NCBI GenBank assembly: GCA_024704765.1
Contig: JAKMXF010000351.1
Span: 100,136-164,135, forward strand
Direction: 5' to 3'
Length of the DNA stretch: 64,000 nt
From: Oopsacas minuta
Lineage: Eukaryota > Porifera > Hexactinellida > Lyssacinosida > Leucopsacidae
Within the stretch, counting starts at the first letter, position 1, and each line of letters begins with the position of its first letter. A program made the position numbers and the translations under genes. Shown here piece by piece: positions 21,900 to 33,195 of the stretch. The notes beneath the pieces were generated by a model. It had not been told where the DNA came from and ran no database searches. It worked only from the letters and a program-made list of their open reading frames with translations.

Positions 21900-23970
21900 A
21901 TAAAATAATATACTTGTTTATCATCCCCGCCTGCCCCATTTAATCTCCCTCCTCAGCAATTTTTTTAATTTTACTAAATATCTTTATTTAATACTTGTAT
22001 TCGCAGATGAACGTCTTCGAAACGAGCTATTATTTAACACAGCGCCCTTCGCTTGCTAGGTCGCTGAGCAGTGTGGCTAATTATGTGATTTTTCGAAAAT
22101 CCAAAAAGGTGGCAATGACATCATAATTTCGTCAGATGTGAATTTCGTCCAAGACTCAAACCTGTCCGAGTCAGGCCCTAATACCCCTCCCTGTATGGCA
22201 AAAATCAGCCATGGGGTGTGCACTAAATTTTTATTGGTATTCTTTAAATTGTACTATAATTCAGATTATAGAGAGGAAGTGAATATTAGTTTTCCCATAT
22301 ACTGTGTAAGCTTAATATGAACACCAACGGACCGTACGGTTAAAATGTATTCGCCTTTCCGGAGTTTATAAACCGTGTAATATCCATTGAAGTACGGTTG
22401 TAGGGACCTGATTATGTACGAATATTGTTCGTCTTATCAGAAATTCGTGTTAACGAGATAGTTTAAATAAATTAGTAAAATTACGCTTAGCAAAAATAAA
22501 AACAAAGCCGCGCCCCGCCCTATTTCGCAGAAAAAAATGGATGAGAAACAAGTAATTTATTTTACATGGCCTTATCCCTAAATTTTTGGAGTTCATGGGC
22601 TGTAATGATAATGAATTCCCAATGTGTTATATAACCAGGGGTGAATCTAGCCATATATTTGGGGGAGTGCAAGTTTGGGATGGTTATAGTAGTGATTAAG
22701 TATCTAAGAGGCTAAGGCGATAAGATATCGTTCAAGTCCCTAATATCCTCAAGGTTCACGAGAGACTCTAATTTTACATAAAAATCTACATGGCGAAAGG
22801 CAATCCAATGCTAGAAATCTTACTAATTCATTACAAACTGATACAAATCTTTTGCCACACTTTAATTACACTATACAGACAGTTCAATGATGCCAAAATA
22901 TATCTGATAAACTACAATATCGAGGTGAACTTTAGAATTAACGTATATCCTGTAGCCAAATAATACTCATAATCTGATGGACAGAGAACTAATTACCAAT
23001 TATATATGCTACACTTCGCTTGATAGGATTCTGCGCCACAGCTTTGTACCTCAGGTTTAACTTAGTATGAAACAACTAAATATATTAGTAATTTTAGTTG
23101 CTACGCGACAGGATATACTGAAGCACTTCACTAAGTACGTCAAATTCGCAAAATGATCCAAAAATTCAATCATGAGTTAGCATTTCGCAAAAATCATGAA
23201 GTTAGGACATTGACATATTGATATTGAGGTATATCTGGCCAACCTATCTCATGTACATTAGAATTCAGGGTTGTCGTGAGAATGGGAATCAATATCCCAG
23301 GGCAACTGAGAATTAAATACTGACAATGTTAATTTACAATTATACTAATCGTTTAACCGCAATCATTCATGCATCGTTATCGCTAGTCATTCACTAATCA
23401 TTTGATTGGAATTTCTTACAATAAATACTATCTTTATTTACAAAGTCTTTGACAAATGTACCAACCATTCATTCTAATAGAGAAATTTTCAGTGAAAAAG
23501 AACACGGATTATCGATGCTCTACTGGATTTATTTATACATACCGTAGTAATTAATAAGGATCCTGTTCGCTGAATTTTTAGTTTTATAAGTTTGTGCTTT
23601 TCTGAGTACGTACAGTCAATACTCTCGTTATATCAAACACCTATACACCCGCCAATATCGAAGTCTGAAAATATGCAAATATTTACCAGGCCGTCAAAGT
23701 AACATAAATTTCATCCGCTATATCGAACTGTTAAAATCGAAATAATTATCGCGGACCCATGAGCTGCAATATCACTGGAGTTGATGGAAGATGTTTGTTA
23801 AATATTGTTTGTTCATTACGAATTAACAGAGTGATAATATATCACAGTCTATTTTTATTAGCTCTACAAAGATAAAACGTTGGTTAAACTGGAAAAAGTT
23901 AGAATAGTATTTTATACAGATGAAATCATATTGGTAAAAAGATGCGGCAAACTCACTTGTAGTACTGCCT
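21900..23970. other. AT-rich spacer
   Basis: No gene recognised. Contains the second and third copies of the CGCTTGATAGG word (about 22045 and 23010). Confidence 0.4.
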
Positions 23971-23974
23971 AAGA

Positions 23975-24165
23975 ATTAATCCCTATCTAGAATGGGAATG
24001 AGAATTTATCCTTTAATTCCTGGAATTAATGGTCTGAGAATGGGGATTAATGTCATTTCAAGGAATGGGAATGAAAATTAAGTCTTTATTTCCCGAAAGT
24101 AAAGGGCTGAAAATGGGAATAGGAATTAAGCCCTTGATTCCTGGAATTAAAGGAGTGAGAATGGG
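23975..24165. repeat. GGAATGGGAAT-type degenerate tandem repeat, copy 2
   Basis: Units such as GGAATGGGAATGAAAATTAA and GGGAATAGGAATTAAGCC, the same family as 21645-21895, about 2.1 kb away. Confidence 0.7.
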
Positions 24166-24233
24166 CCAGAAATGATTGGCAAATGACTATTCCATCTAGT
24201 ATATATATTAAATTATTAATAAATAAATTAACT

Positions 24234-24713
24234 ATAAGATAGTGTAACCCTGACAACTAAATTTAAGATCCTCAAAATTCCCCAAAGCGAACCGTAATGA
24301 ATCTTGTGTATGTTGAATAATGCTATCATGAAGAGCTTTAACAGAGATTTCCTCTTCCTTAGATTCAAGATTTAAACGCTGTGATGTTTGACCAGTTGTA
24401 TTCAAATATAATTTGCCGGATTGGAAAATATCAGCACTACTTTCGGACGATAAATTGGTCTAATGCGTGATATTTCGGAGTAGCTACCATCAGCTTGGAG
24501 TGCCTGTCCAACGCGGATAAGATCTTCCTCCCGAAAATGGTGTATGCAAATGACTATTTCGTCCTCTGGAAAGTTTTCGGCAAGATCAGCATGAAGAGCT
24601 CTAATCCACTTCTCCTTCAAGTATTTCGATCCTTTCGGTAAACTGAAAACAGTGCCAGTGAGGTGACCTCTGTAATCGGTTTTGCACCTAAATACAGAAC
24701 ATGTATTTGGCAT
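24234..24713 (-). pseudogene. THAP-domain protein, frameshifted
   Basis: Starting at the Met encoded at 24713, the sequence MPNTCSVFRC opens a THAP zinc finger: CSVFRC, a conserved Trp in KEKWIRAL, then CIHHFREEDL, giving the C2CH pattern with the CxxHF end. THAP domains bind DNA and occur in P-element transposases and in host regulators. The frame ends near 24402, but another frame continues without stops (KLYLNTTGQTSQRLNLES to about 24234), which indicates a frameshift near 24415. No catalytic domain follows, so whether this was a P-like transposase or a host THAP gene is open. An upstream in-frame Met at 24785 would add a hydrophobic stretch not typical of THAP proteins, so I prefer 24713. 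Confidence 0.75.
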
Positions 24714-24789
24714 TAAGATGTGTCTAATATATGTGAGAATAAAAGAAAAAGGTAAAATAAAGAAGGAGGAAATGTATAAAGACAAAAAT

Positions 24790-27700
24790 CAGGGCATTTC
24801 GATCACCAGAAGTTCTCGGTAAATTATGGCACAGAATATTCAAAAATAGTACTAGCTAGTATTCATTGAATAAAATATATTAATGATATAATCTTATTGT
24901 GGTTTATTGTTACGAGTTTTAATAATACTTTATTTAAATGACTTATATCTCAAGCCTGGTCCAATTTCAAAGTCGATTCCCAATTACAATTGGTAAATTT
25001 ATCGGTTAAAGTTCATAACTAATACTAAATAGCAAAAACATGAATGCACCTGTAGTTCATTCATGGTCCAGTTTTATATTACTGTTTCCAGGCTTTATTA
25101 CTTAGTTCACTGGTTATGCTATCTGTCAGGACCGTCCATCGTTTTGGGGCCTTATTCACTCAACTATTAACTTAACTTAAAATAAGTACGAACTTGAATT
25201 AGCTGATTTGCCTTAGAGCTGTTCCTCTTCCTGGTACTTGAGTTAGTTCCTCCAAAGCTCCCACTTCTGACTTCAAATAATTTCTTACATACCAATATCG
25301 CAGCATGTCTATCAACTCATCTTGTAGCCCCAATATTTTACAGTCGCTGGCGTTTCGATTTGGGGAGTAATACTTGAATTGCCTTGACTAATCTCTCCTC
25401 GCGCGAACAGGATATTAATGAAAGATTATTGAAGTGAGATTAGAAATATGTTACTAAGCACAACAGTATTAACTTCCCAATGGCAAAATTTCGAATATGT
25501 GATGAACAATGAGTATAGTGGACCATTGGATACTTTTCACGTATGCAGGTTTGAATTTTCCAGACATTACACTAGCACCATCCAATACAAGTCCAACCAA
25601 ATATCTCAAAGCAAGACCAGAAAATGGACAGTATGACTCAATTGAACTTGCAAATACTTCTCGGATTAAGTCAGTTACGGTTACAGTTACACAACCAAGA
25701 AAACAACTGTTCTGTGCTGAAACAACTGCTGACTTGTGAGCAAAATAGAAAAGTGGACACTTTCATCTTCTTCAGAAACAATCTTTTTAAAATCATTGAT
25801 CCACAAATATTAATGGTTTCGTTTGGATCTTTGGGCAAATATTTGGCATCTGTACCACTAGACATTAAGTGTTCCTATAAAATACTGAGTCTCCCGTTCT
25901 TAGACCTAAACGAAATGCACCACGAATTTCCCTCGTTTTTATTTGGTTCTGCAATGAAATTTTTGTAGATTCTCCGCTATGTCCACCGAAGGCAAGTCTT
26001 GCCGACCGAAAAAAAGAATAGTTTCTATTATAGGCAGAAGTCTATCACGATTAGTTCCATTCTGTTGCATTTGCTGTTGGTTTAGTTGGTCACGTAGTTT
26101 AACTTATTTAATGTGACATAAGGAATACGATTGCAGATTTATTCGATTTATCTTATTACCTCATAGGATGTCGAAATAAATAACTGGTTGGTAGTATTAT
26201 CAAATCCGTGGCCCCCTTGGGTACGCCACTGCTCCCAAATCACTTTATCGAATGAAAATTTCGTGAGAAACAAGTATCTTACTTTACATGACCTCAGTTT
26301 GTATGGAATTAAAATATTCAAATTTTTTGATAAATGAGCTTCTAAATTTATTCAATTATTTATGTTTATGACAGTTTGAACATAAAACATTGAAATATTC
26401 ACCTAATTTCGTTGAAGATAAGATTCTAGCAAAGAGTTCGAAGTCCTCATTTACATATTTATTCAAGTTTCTATATTAAAATATTGTAGAAAATATTTCC
26501 GTCACCTCCAGGCACAGTAGTGATTTGATTTATTTTGTAGAGGAATAATATACTTATTTATCTTCAATAAATTAGAAGTGAATTGATGTCAATTTTGTTA
26601 AGTTATTGCCTTTTAAGAAGCGGGGTGTATATATGGAAGTTCGATCTATAATTTGAAAATTACTTTCGACATGCTCAAAGCATAGGAAAATAGCTATATA
26701 ATGCGTAAGTTAAAGTTAGGAAATCAAATATTCATAATTACATTAGAGCTTACAATTGTAGACTAACTTTTCTTTAGATTCAATTTGTAAGCTGTATAAT
26801 CTAAATAGAAAAGTTATTCTAATTCCAAGCAACCTTCGCTTTCTTGCGCTTCACGGCTCACGAACACTTCGTGTACAAGGGTTCTTCCTTCGCGTACTTT
26901 TGTATTCTTATAGATATATCGGGCTGTTCAAACCTTACGTAACGCAGATTCCATAAATATTCACACCCTCTCCTTGTGTCACCTTTTGGACCGTTGATCA
27001 ATACAACAGAAATTGAGTTGTCACACTTCCAACATAAAGCATTAAAAGGACCCAAAGTAGAGGTTCTATAGACCACATTGCTCATTCATTTTACTGTATA
27101 AAAGTGGTTAATATATATCTGTATTCACGTTTGCCTTAGGCTATTTTTCGCCATCGTTGAAATTTATTCAACATACTTACATGTGTATTCCAGTATATTT
27201 ATTTAATATCCGCGGAATAATTAATTATAAAAATTGGTTTTCGAAGTATTTATACTAAATATTAACTATTGGTTAAAATTTATTAGTCAATTAATAAACA
27301 ATAATAGACATAGTTACATATTTATACAATTTCCATTTTAATTAAATTACAAAAATATATTTATTGAGTATGTATATATCGTCTATAATATAGTGGTGGT
27401 TATATTGGCTAATTATTGCGGAAATTTGAATTAACAAACCATAGCTACCTACATGTTTGACAAATTGGAATTTGAAAAGTTTTGAGCAATTGGAACTATT
27501 GAGTAATTTTTGCATCCTAATCGACCTGGGTTAAAGCTTAACATATGATAGAGTAATATTCTCTCAATTGGCAAACACCCTTGAATCTGATAGGTCAATA
27601 CATTTTGACACCTATCTCAGAGAGTTTAGATCTTGAAACTTGTCCCTCACATTCCACACACATGCAAAATTTGAATTTGTAACTCTTAGCAGTTCCTCAA

Positions 27701-27870
27701 TTTCCGAAAAAACTATATAACCATCTACAAATACATTTACTCTATTTCCACCTATTGTGCCACTATGTACTAGTACAAATATATTTGTTTAGTAACTAGC
27801 ATGGAATTACGCGAGTTTTCTGGTTTGGTTATAGTAACTTCAATCTTGCCCCTCTACAGAATATATTGAA
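24790..27870. other. AT-rich spacer, small unassigned frames
   Basis: Several overlapping short frames at 25448-25968 (+) and one at 26858-27085 (-, containing CWKCDNSISVV) have no motif I can assign. A GGGGCCTTATTCACTCAAC stretch at 25146 resembles the Harbinger terminal repeat, but no matching opposite end is visible. Confidence 0.35.
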
Positions 27871-27882
27871 AATATATATATA

Positions 27883-27970
27883 ACGAGCCTTTGGCTCGTC
27901 GCATTACGCCTCGAGGTATTCAACGGAATAATAAACAGACAAACAACAATTGAGATTTAATAATATTGAT
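27883..27970 (+). repeat. Dispersed repeat A, short deleted copy 2
   Basis: Begins with a perfect hairpin ACGAGCCTTTGGCTCGT (27883-27899), then CGCCTCGAGGTATTC and directly the family tail ATTGAGATTTAATAATATTG. The middle of the repeat is missing. Further repeat-A-like words (CAGACTCAGCATTCTCG) follow at about 27985. Confidence 0.7.
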
Positions 27971-28236
27971 AGTGTTTACAATATTCAGACTCAGCATTCT
28001 CGAGTATACCAGCATAGTCGTTGAAAGTATGATTCTACCTCAATTTTAAATTTGTTCACTTTATGTACCTAAAAGTAAACAAATATTCACAATATATTGT
28101 GGTGCTAGGACAACTTGCCGAAATCAATAAGAATGTTGTTTAGTTGTATTGATATCAAAAGGGGGTGTGTATATGTAAACAAACTATCGTGTTGAAATCA
28201 AAAGGGAGGGTGTGAGCGTAAACATTGGATGAATAG

Positions 28237-28490
28237 TCACGATCATAAAGAATCCAAGAAATACTGATGAATTCTCCTCACTTATAGTTGACAGAAATGC
28301 ACTCATTCAACAATAACTCTTCCCATATAGCTAATGGCATCAAACAGCCACATCCTCGGACAATTGCCACTCAAAACACACAATCCACACTCCAGGAGAC
28401 CAAAATCAGATCCTCAACTTGCCACATCACGATCTTAACGAATCCAAGAAATAATGCCAAATTCTCTCCACTTATTTGTGGGTATAAATC
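28237..28490. repeat. Direct repeat, ~55 bp, 190 bp apart
   Basis: CACGATCATAAAGAATCCAA at 28237 and CACGATCTTAACGAATCCAA at 28427 start two similar ~55-bp blocks. A 91-codon open frame spans part of this (28288-28563), but I do not consider it a gene. Confidence 0.5.
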
Positions 28491-28631
28491 CACTGACAAC
28501 CAATATTGTCGCTATTTTAAGAAATACCAATTCGAAATCATGCAACACTCATTCTATCTTTAGTCTACATATTGAGCATGCACACTCGACTTTTTAAATA
28601 TGGAATACTGGTATTTAATTAATTTTTGGCA

Positions 28632-28686
28632 TGATATCCTTTCGGCAAGATGTCTTCGGCTAGATGTCTTCGGCTAGATGTCTTTC
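28632..28686. repeat. 14-bp tandem repeat
   Basis: Three units of CGGCTAGATGTCTT (the first as CGGCAAGATGTCTT). Confidence 0.75.
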
Positions 28687-28823
28687 GGGAAGGTGGGCGG
28701 ACACGATATATTTTTACAATACCTTATTCGGACTCAGTATACTCGATTACTCCTGTATAGTCGTTGAGAGTATGATTCTACCAAAATTTTGAAATTTGTT
28801 ACTTTATATTCATAAAAAATATA

Positions 28824-30105
28824 CAGGGTGGCTCATAAGTTCTGTGACATTTTTTCGAATTCGTAAATTTTCAATTCTAGTGCTACAACACTAGTATTAT
28901 CAAATGAATATCATTACTAGATATTCAATAATAGTATTTCATTTCAGTGTTGAATAGCTTATGGAAAGCGATAGGTGTGCTGTGATTAAATTATTTCAGG
29001 CGGGACATAAACCAAGGGAAATTTCTAAAATGCTCAAAATACCCAGGGGAAGAAGGATGTTTATTACTAGGGCCATTAAGAGATATTTGGAGACTGGGAG
29101 TGTTGAAGATAGGGCGAGGACTGGTCGTCCATGTTCTGTTGTGACTCCAAAGGTGCGAAAGGCGGGGCGGGAACAAATTCAGAGATGTCCCCGACGATCA
29201 ATGCGTAAAATGGCATCAGTCCTCAAAATATCCCATCGATCTGTCCAAAGAATCGTTAAAAATCAATTAGGAATGAGATCATTCAAAAAGAAGACAGTGC
29301 ACTTCCTTTCTAGTAAGATCATGTGAAAGAGACTGGTTAGGAGTAAGGGTCTGCTAAAGCGGCACGCTGTTTACGGGATAAACAACATTCTCTTTTCTGA
29401 CGAGAAATTATTTAAAATAGAGGAAGCTAACAATGCTCAAAATGACAATAATAGCAACTAGTTCTCAAGCAATCCCAGACGAGCTGCATGACATCAGACG
29501 AGTTCAAAAACCACAATCTATCATGGATTGGCTGGAATTTCGGTAATTAGTCGGACATCCCCGATATTTTTCCCACCAGAGGCTAAAATTAATTCAATTT
29601 CATATCGCGAACTGATATTAGAACCTGTACTGAAAGATCTAAGCCAGTCCATGTTTTCGGGAGAGTCATTTCTGTTTCAACAGGACGGTGTGCCTGGCCA
29701 CACCTCCAAAGTCAACTGGCATGGTTAGAAGAGAATATTCCCGATTTTATTCCCAAAGACGAATGGCCCCCATACAGCCCTAATTTGAATCCAATGATTA
29801 CTCTATCTGGTCGATTTTGGAGACAAAGGCTTGTGCTAAGGCCCACACCAATGTAGAATCTCTTAAGGTGTCGTTGAGAGAGAATGGGCTAAAATACCTC
29901 AAGAAACACTGCGTACTGCGGTTGAGGCCTTTCCTCGCAGATTAAGGGCTGTAATTGAGAAGAGGGGAGGGTATATAGAATAGTGGCTATTTCTAGCATA
30001 TTATTAGCATATAGTGTTAGTCTAATTAGAAGATCAAGCATGAATAGTACATTTTGACTATATAATGGGTTAACATAAATGTCACAGAAATTATGAGCCA
30101 CCCTG
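28824..30105. mobile_element. Second Tc1/mariner-superfamily transposon (DD37D type)
   Basis: 1282 bp with 27-bp terminal inverted repeats (28824-28850, 30079-30105; one mismatch) starting CAGGGTGGCTCATAAGTTCT, flanked by TA on both sides. Related in design and protein to the element at 2597-3907, but with distinct terminal sequence (GGTGGCTCATAAG versus GGTGTCTAATAAG), so a separate family. Confidence 0.94.
28961..29983 (+). pseudogene. Tc1-like transposase, broken
   Basis: N-terminal part intact (28961-29326, 121 codons): helix-turn-helix AVIKLFQAGHKPREISKML and the GRPCSVVTP hinge. After a stop at 29324 the catalytic pieces follow in several frames: NILFSDEKLF (first Asp), LFQQDGVPGHTS (second Asp) in 29528-29728, then WPPYSPNLNPM. 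There a one-base loss near 29798 removes the frame of the third acid (DYSIW is still readable in the neighbouring frame). The end EKRGGYIE with a stop at 29981-29983 matches the end of the other DD37D-type transposase in this window. At least three lesions, so inactive. Confidence 0.88.
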
Positions 30106-30228
30106 TATTTACATATGAGAAAATATATATGCGAAATTCGGATTCAGCGTATTTAGTTTCCCCTGGGTAGCCGTTTAGAGAAAGGCTGTACGTGTATTTT
30201 GAGATTGGGATAATTTGTCTACTTTATG

Positions 30229-31470
30229 CGAAGGGCACTCGAAAAGTTTTGACGTTGACCGACATATCAGATAGTAGTAATTAAATTGACTATTACATTT
30301 TTTCAAAATACTCTCCCTGACAATCTAAACATTTTTTACTCTGGTAAACCAATCATCAAAACATTTCTTCCACTCTTCTTTGGGTATGTCTCCGATCGCT
30401 TGGAAAAGTGCCCCTCTCAACTCCTCAGTAGTCGAAAATCTCCTTCCACGTAATTGATCTTTGAGTCTAGGGAACAACCAGAAGTCGCAAGGGGCTAAAT
30501 CAGGACTGTAGGGCGGGTAAGGTAATGCTTTGAGTCCAGAACTTTCCAAAAACTCACGAGTTCTGATTGCCAAATGCGATGATGCATTATCATGATGGAG
30601 AAGAATTCCTCTAATGCCGGTCTTCTCCCGCTGTGACTCAATTGCTGTGATGACTTTGGGTAGGCACATTGTAGTGGACCAGTCGGCAGTAACAGTCTTT
30701 CTATCCTCGAGAGCAACAGCTTCGACAAACCCACTAGATCTGAAAAAAATCGCCCACATTTGTTCCCCAACTGATCTAGCCCTCCGCACATTGGTTGGAG
30801 GTGGGGCATCTTTTTCAATCCACTCCTTTGACATTCGCTTTGTTTCTGGATCATAATGGTATATCCATGTCTCATTACCTGTAAGGATCTCAGAAACATT
30901 TCTTGAACTTCCTGTAGCAAACCTTTTGAGCATAATTTGCAACAGTCTATGCGGGATATATTTTCTGTAAGTTCTAAGAATTGGGGATCCATCGGGCACA
31001 CAACTTCCTGAAACAAAGTTCTTTGTGCAAAATGATATTAATTGTCCCCGATGATAACTCGGTTTCATACTCTTACTGAGCGTGCGCAATATGAAGATCT
31101 CTAGTAATTAGATCTAGCATTTCGTTAACATTTTCTTCATTATGTGAAATATTCGGTCTTCCTGAACGAGAGGCATCTTCAAGAACAAAGTTTCCGTGAA
31201 TAAATTCCCTGTACCATCGTTCACTGTACTTAGAGAAGGAGCTAGATCCGGGAAATGTTCCTGTAAAGATTCATAGATTTCTACTCTTGTCTTCTGTAGT
31301 TTGAATAAGATCAAAATCATTGATCTAAAATCACGTTTTGTGAGATTTGATTTAGATTGAGATATTTTAGAAGCCATGTACACTAAAATATGTCTGAAGA
31401 GATGGATGCAGAAATATCCGACAGATTAATGATTTCATATCAAACGGCAAATCTTTTCGAGTGCCCCTCG
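30229..31470. mobile_element. mariner transposon (DD34D)
   Basis: Ends CGAAGGGCACTCGAAAAG (30229 on) and, read inward from 31470, CGAGGGGCACTCGAAAAG, about 28 bp with three mismatches. TA follows the right end directly; on the left TA lies two bases further out. Encodes a mariner transposase on the - strand. Inserted in a repeat A copy. Confidence 0.9.
30325..31383 (-). pseudogene. mariner transposase with lost catalytic Asp
   Basis: Read from 31383 to 30325. N-terminal helix-turn-helix piece (FRSMILILFKLQKTRVEIYE) is followed by a frameshift near 31230, a stop near 31080 and a return to frame for the long C-terminal piece (31089-30325). Signature residues: WIYHYDPETKRMSKEW, second acid in LHHDNASSHLA, third in YSPDLAPCDFWLFP, with 34 residues between the last two (DD34D, mariner). 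The first catalytic position reads LTGNETW, where mariners have TGDETW: Asp is Asn, which by itself should abolish catalysis. A second frame across the C-terminal region is a shadow. Confidence 0.9.
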
Positions 31471-31920
31471 TAATCATAAAACAAAAGAACATTTCATATG
31501 ATTAATTCAAAAGTGTGAAAATCGGATTCAGCATGTTCGAATTGAATTCTATTTACTTCGTTGATAAACACGATAAATTCATAGTTATGCTACTATTTCA
31601 ACTTGCATACCGTAAATCCTTTCCTTGAGCACTGACAAACAAACAGACAAAAATTGAGATTTAATAATATAGATTTATAAATACAACCACAGCGATTAAT
31701 AACACGGCCAACAAAAATATTTTTGTTTCTGTTGCCTATGATTTTAGATTGAATTTAGACTATGTTTGCTGTGCTGAGTTCGGAAATGAGATCGGCTTTG
31801 CTGGATTGGCTATTGATTTTGGTCCACATTTATGTTTATATTGTTAGTTGCCGTTTTCAAATGTATATTCAATTTAATGAATACTTTTATAATTATAAGT
31901 ATCTAGCATAATCTAACTCT

Positions 31921-33009
31921 ATGGCATCGTCAAGAAGAAAATGTTCTAATAATACGTTCTGTTACATATGTGGTGAATATACGTTGAAACATCAAAGAAG
32001 AAGTATCTCACACTTTGTGCGAAAGGCATACTTTGCTTACTTTGAGGGAAAGCTTGGAGACCATACAGCTCTTCATTTTCTGGTCAATTCAATCAGGAAG
32101 AGCTCAATGATCTAATCAGGGACCTCAACCCGTCTAAAGAGTGTTCAGAAATTTTGCATCCAGGCTCAACGAGAAGAATATTCTTAGCCCTGGAACTAAG
32201 ATAGCATATTATCGTCATAGAGAAGAAGGGTTACTTCATTACTTAACCAACAAGAAGGCCTCGTCTTCTACAATGACATTGGAGACTTCTCTTGGAAATG
32301 GGAGTACCACAATATAGATCAGAAGATTGGCGTCTAATCATTGATAGTTCCAAGAGAAGCTTGAAGTGCGTTTTATCGCATAATGGAAATAAATATGCAT
32401 CTATTCCAATTGGACATTCAACAAAGCTTATGGAGGAGTATGAAAATATTTAAATGGTATTGCGAAATTGAAATATCATGAACACAAGTGGTTGATATGT
32501 GTTGATCTCAAGATCGTAAACTTTCTACTTGGCCAACAAGGTGGATACACTAAGTACCCTTGTTTTATATGTTTATGGGACAGCGGAGCCCGCAAAGATC
32601 ATTGGGTAAATAAAGTATGGTCCTTGAGAACTGATCTAACAGTTGGAGTAGCAAACATTCTGTATGAACCATTGGTTCTTAGAGAAAACATTCTTCCACC
32701 CCTTCACAACAAGTTGGGTTTAATGAAGCAGTTAGTAACATCTCTAGATAAAGACGGCCCCTATTTCAAGTACATTTGCAGATTATTCCCAGCAATGAGC
32801 AATGAAAAACTGAAAGCAGGGATCTTTGATGGTCCCCAGGTCCGCAGTCTCATAAGAGACACTGGTTTCGTCCAATCCATGACTATTTTAGAATCTTCTG
32901 AGAGGAGTGGATTTGTTTTGGTAGTCAATAACTTGGGTAATAATAAAGCTGACAACTACATAGATTTGGTCAATTGCATGCTTTACAAATTTAAAGATTT
33001 AGATGTTAA
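31921..33009 (+). pseudogene. Old repeated ORF family, 5' part (split by gypsy element)
   Basis: Starts MASSRRKCSNNTFCYICGEY, a CxxC-containing opening, then apparently skips an internal stretch, and continues through 32115-32460 with several stops and frameshifts (VPQYRSEDWRLIIDSSK, then HNGNKYASIPIGHSTK). A long open piece follows at 32468-33009 (GQQGGYTKYPCFICLWDSGA, FDGPQVRSLIRDTGFV). I have the impression that this protein family occurs in many copies in arthropod genomes, which suggests mobile-element origin, but I cannot name its enzymatic function. The reading frame runs into the 5' LTR at 33010 and resumes after the 3' LTR at 37644. Confidence 0.65.
33006..33009. repeat. 4-bp target duplication of gypsy element, left
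   Basis: TTAA immediately before the 5' LTR; repeated at 37644-37647. Confidence 0.85.
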
Positions 33010-33169
33010 TGCAGAGTAATTAATAACGTCTGGGCGCTGATTGTATATTATACTTCTGAACAGGTTGTATTCAGTATCAATTAGTAACAGTATGTATAAT
33101 AAGATTCATTTTTGTAGATGTGTGTGATAACCGAGATTATGTATTAACTCTCATAAGTAATATCTTACA
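33010..33169 (+). repeat. 5' LTR of gypsy element
   Basis: 160 bp, begins TGCAGAGTAATTAATAACG, ends ATATCTTACA. It differs from the 3' LTR at scattered positions (roughly a dozen by eye), so the insertion is not recent. A primer-binding-site-like stretch TTGGTAACAAGAGTGG follows at 33171. Confidence 0.93.
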
Positions 33170-33171
33170 AT

Positions 33172-33189
33172 TGGTAACAAGAGTGGTTT
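33172..33189 (+). other. Putative primer-binding site
   Basis: TGGTAACAAGAGTGGTTT directly downstream of the 5' LTR, beginning with TGG as expected for pairing with a tRNA CCA end. The tRNA was not identified. Confidence 0.5.
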
Positions 33190-33195
33190 GAGATT

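Larger units (their letters stand above)
28700..31674 (+). repeat. Dispersed repeat A, copy 3, interrupted twice
   Basis: Segments 28700-28823, 30106-30228 and 31471-31674 together reproduce the repeat A body in order: CTGTATAGTCGTTGAGAG, GAAATTCGGATTCAGCG, GTGAAAATCGGATTCAGCAT and the tail ATTGAGATTTAATAATATAG. The gaps are filled by a Tc1-like element (28824-30105) and a mariner (30229-31470). The repeat is thus older than both insertions. Confidence 0.7.

Noticed and set aside
22690-22740. Possible tRNA or tRNA-derived SINE (CTAAGGCGATAAGATATCGTTCAAGTCC)
   Set aside because: GTTCAAGTCC resembles a B box, but I could not fold a cloverleaf with acceptor and anticodon stems.
25146-25190. Harbinger-like terminus GGGGCCTTATT
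   Set aside because: No matching inverted end or coding region within reach, so not called as an element.
30495-31016. 173-codon frame on the - strand
   Set aside because: Out-of-frame shadow of the mariner transposase, which has the conserved motifs in the other frame.
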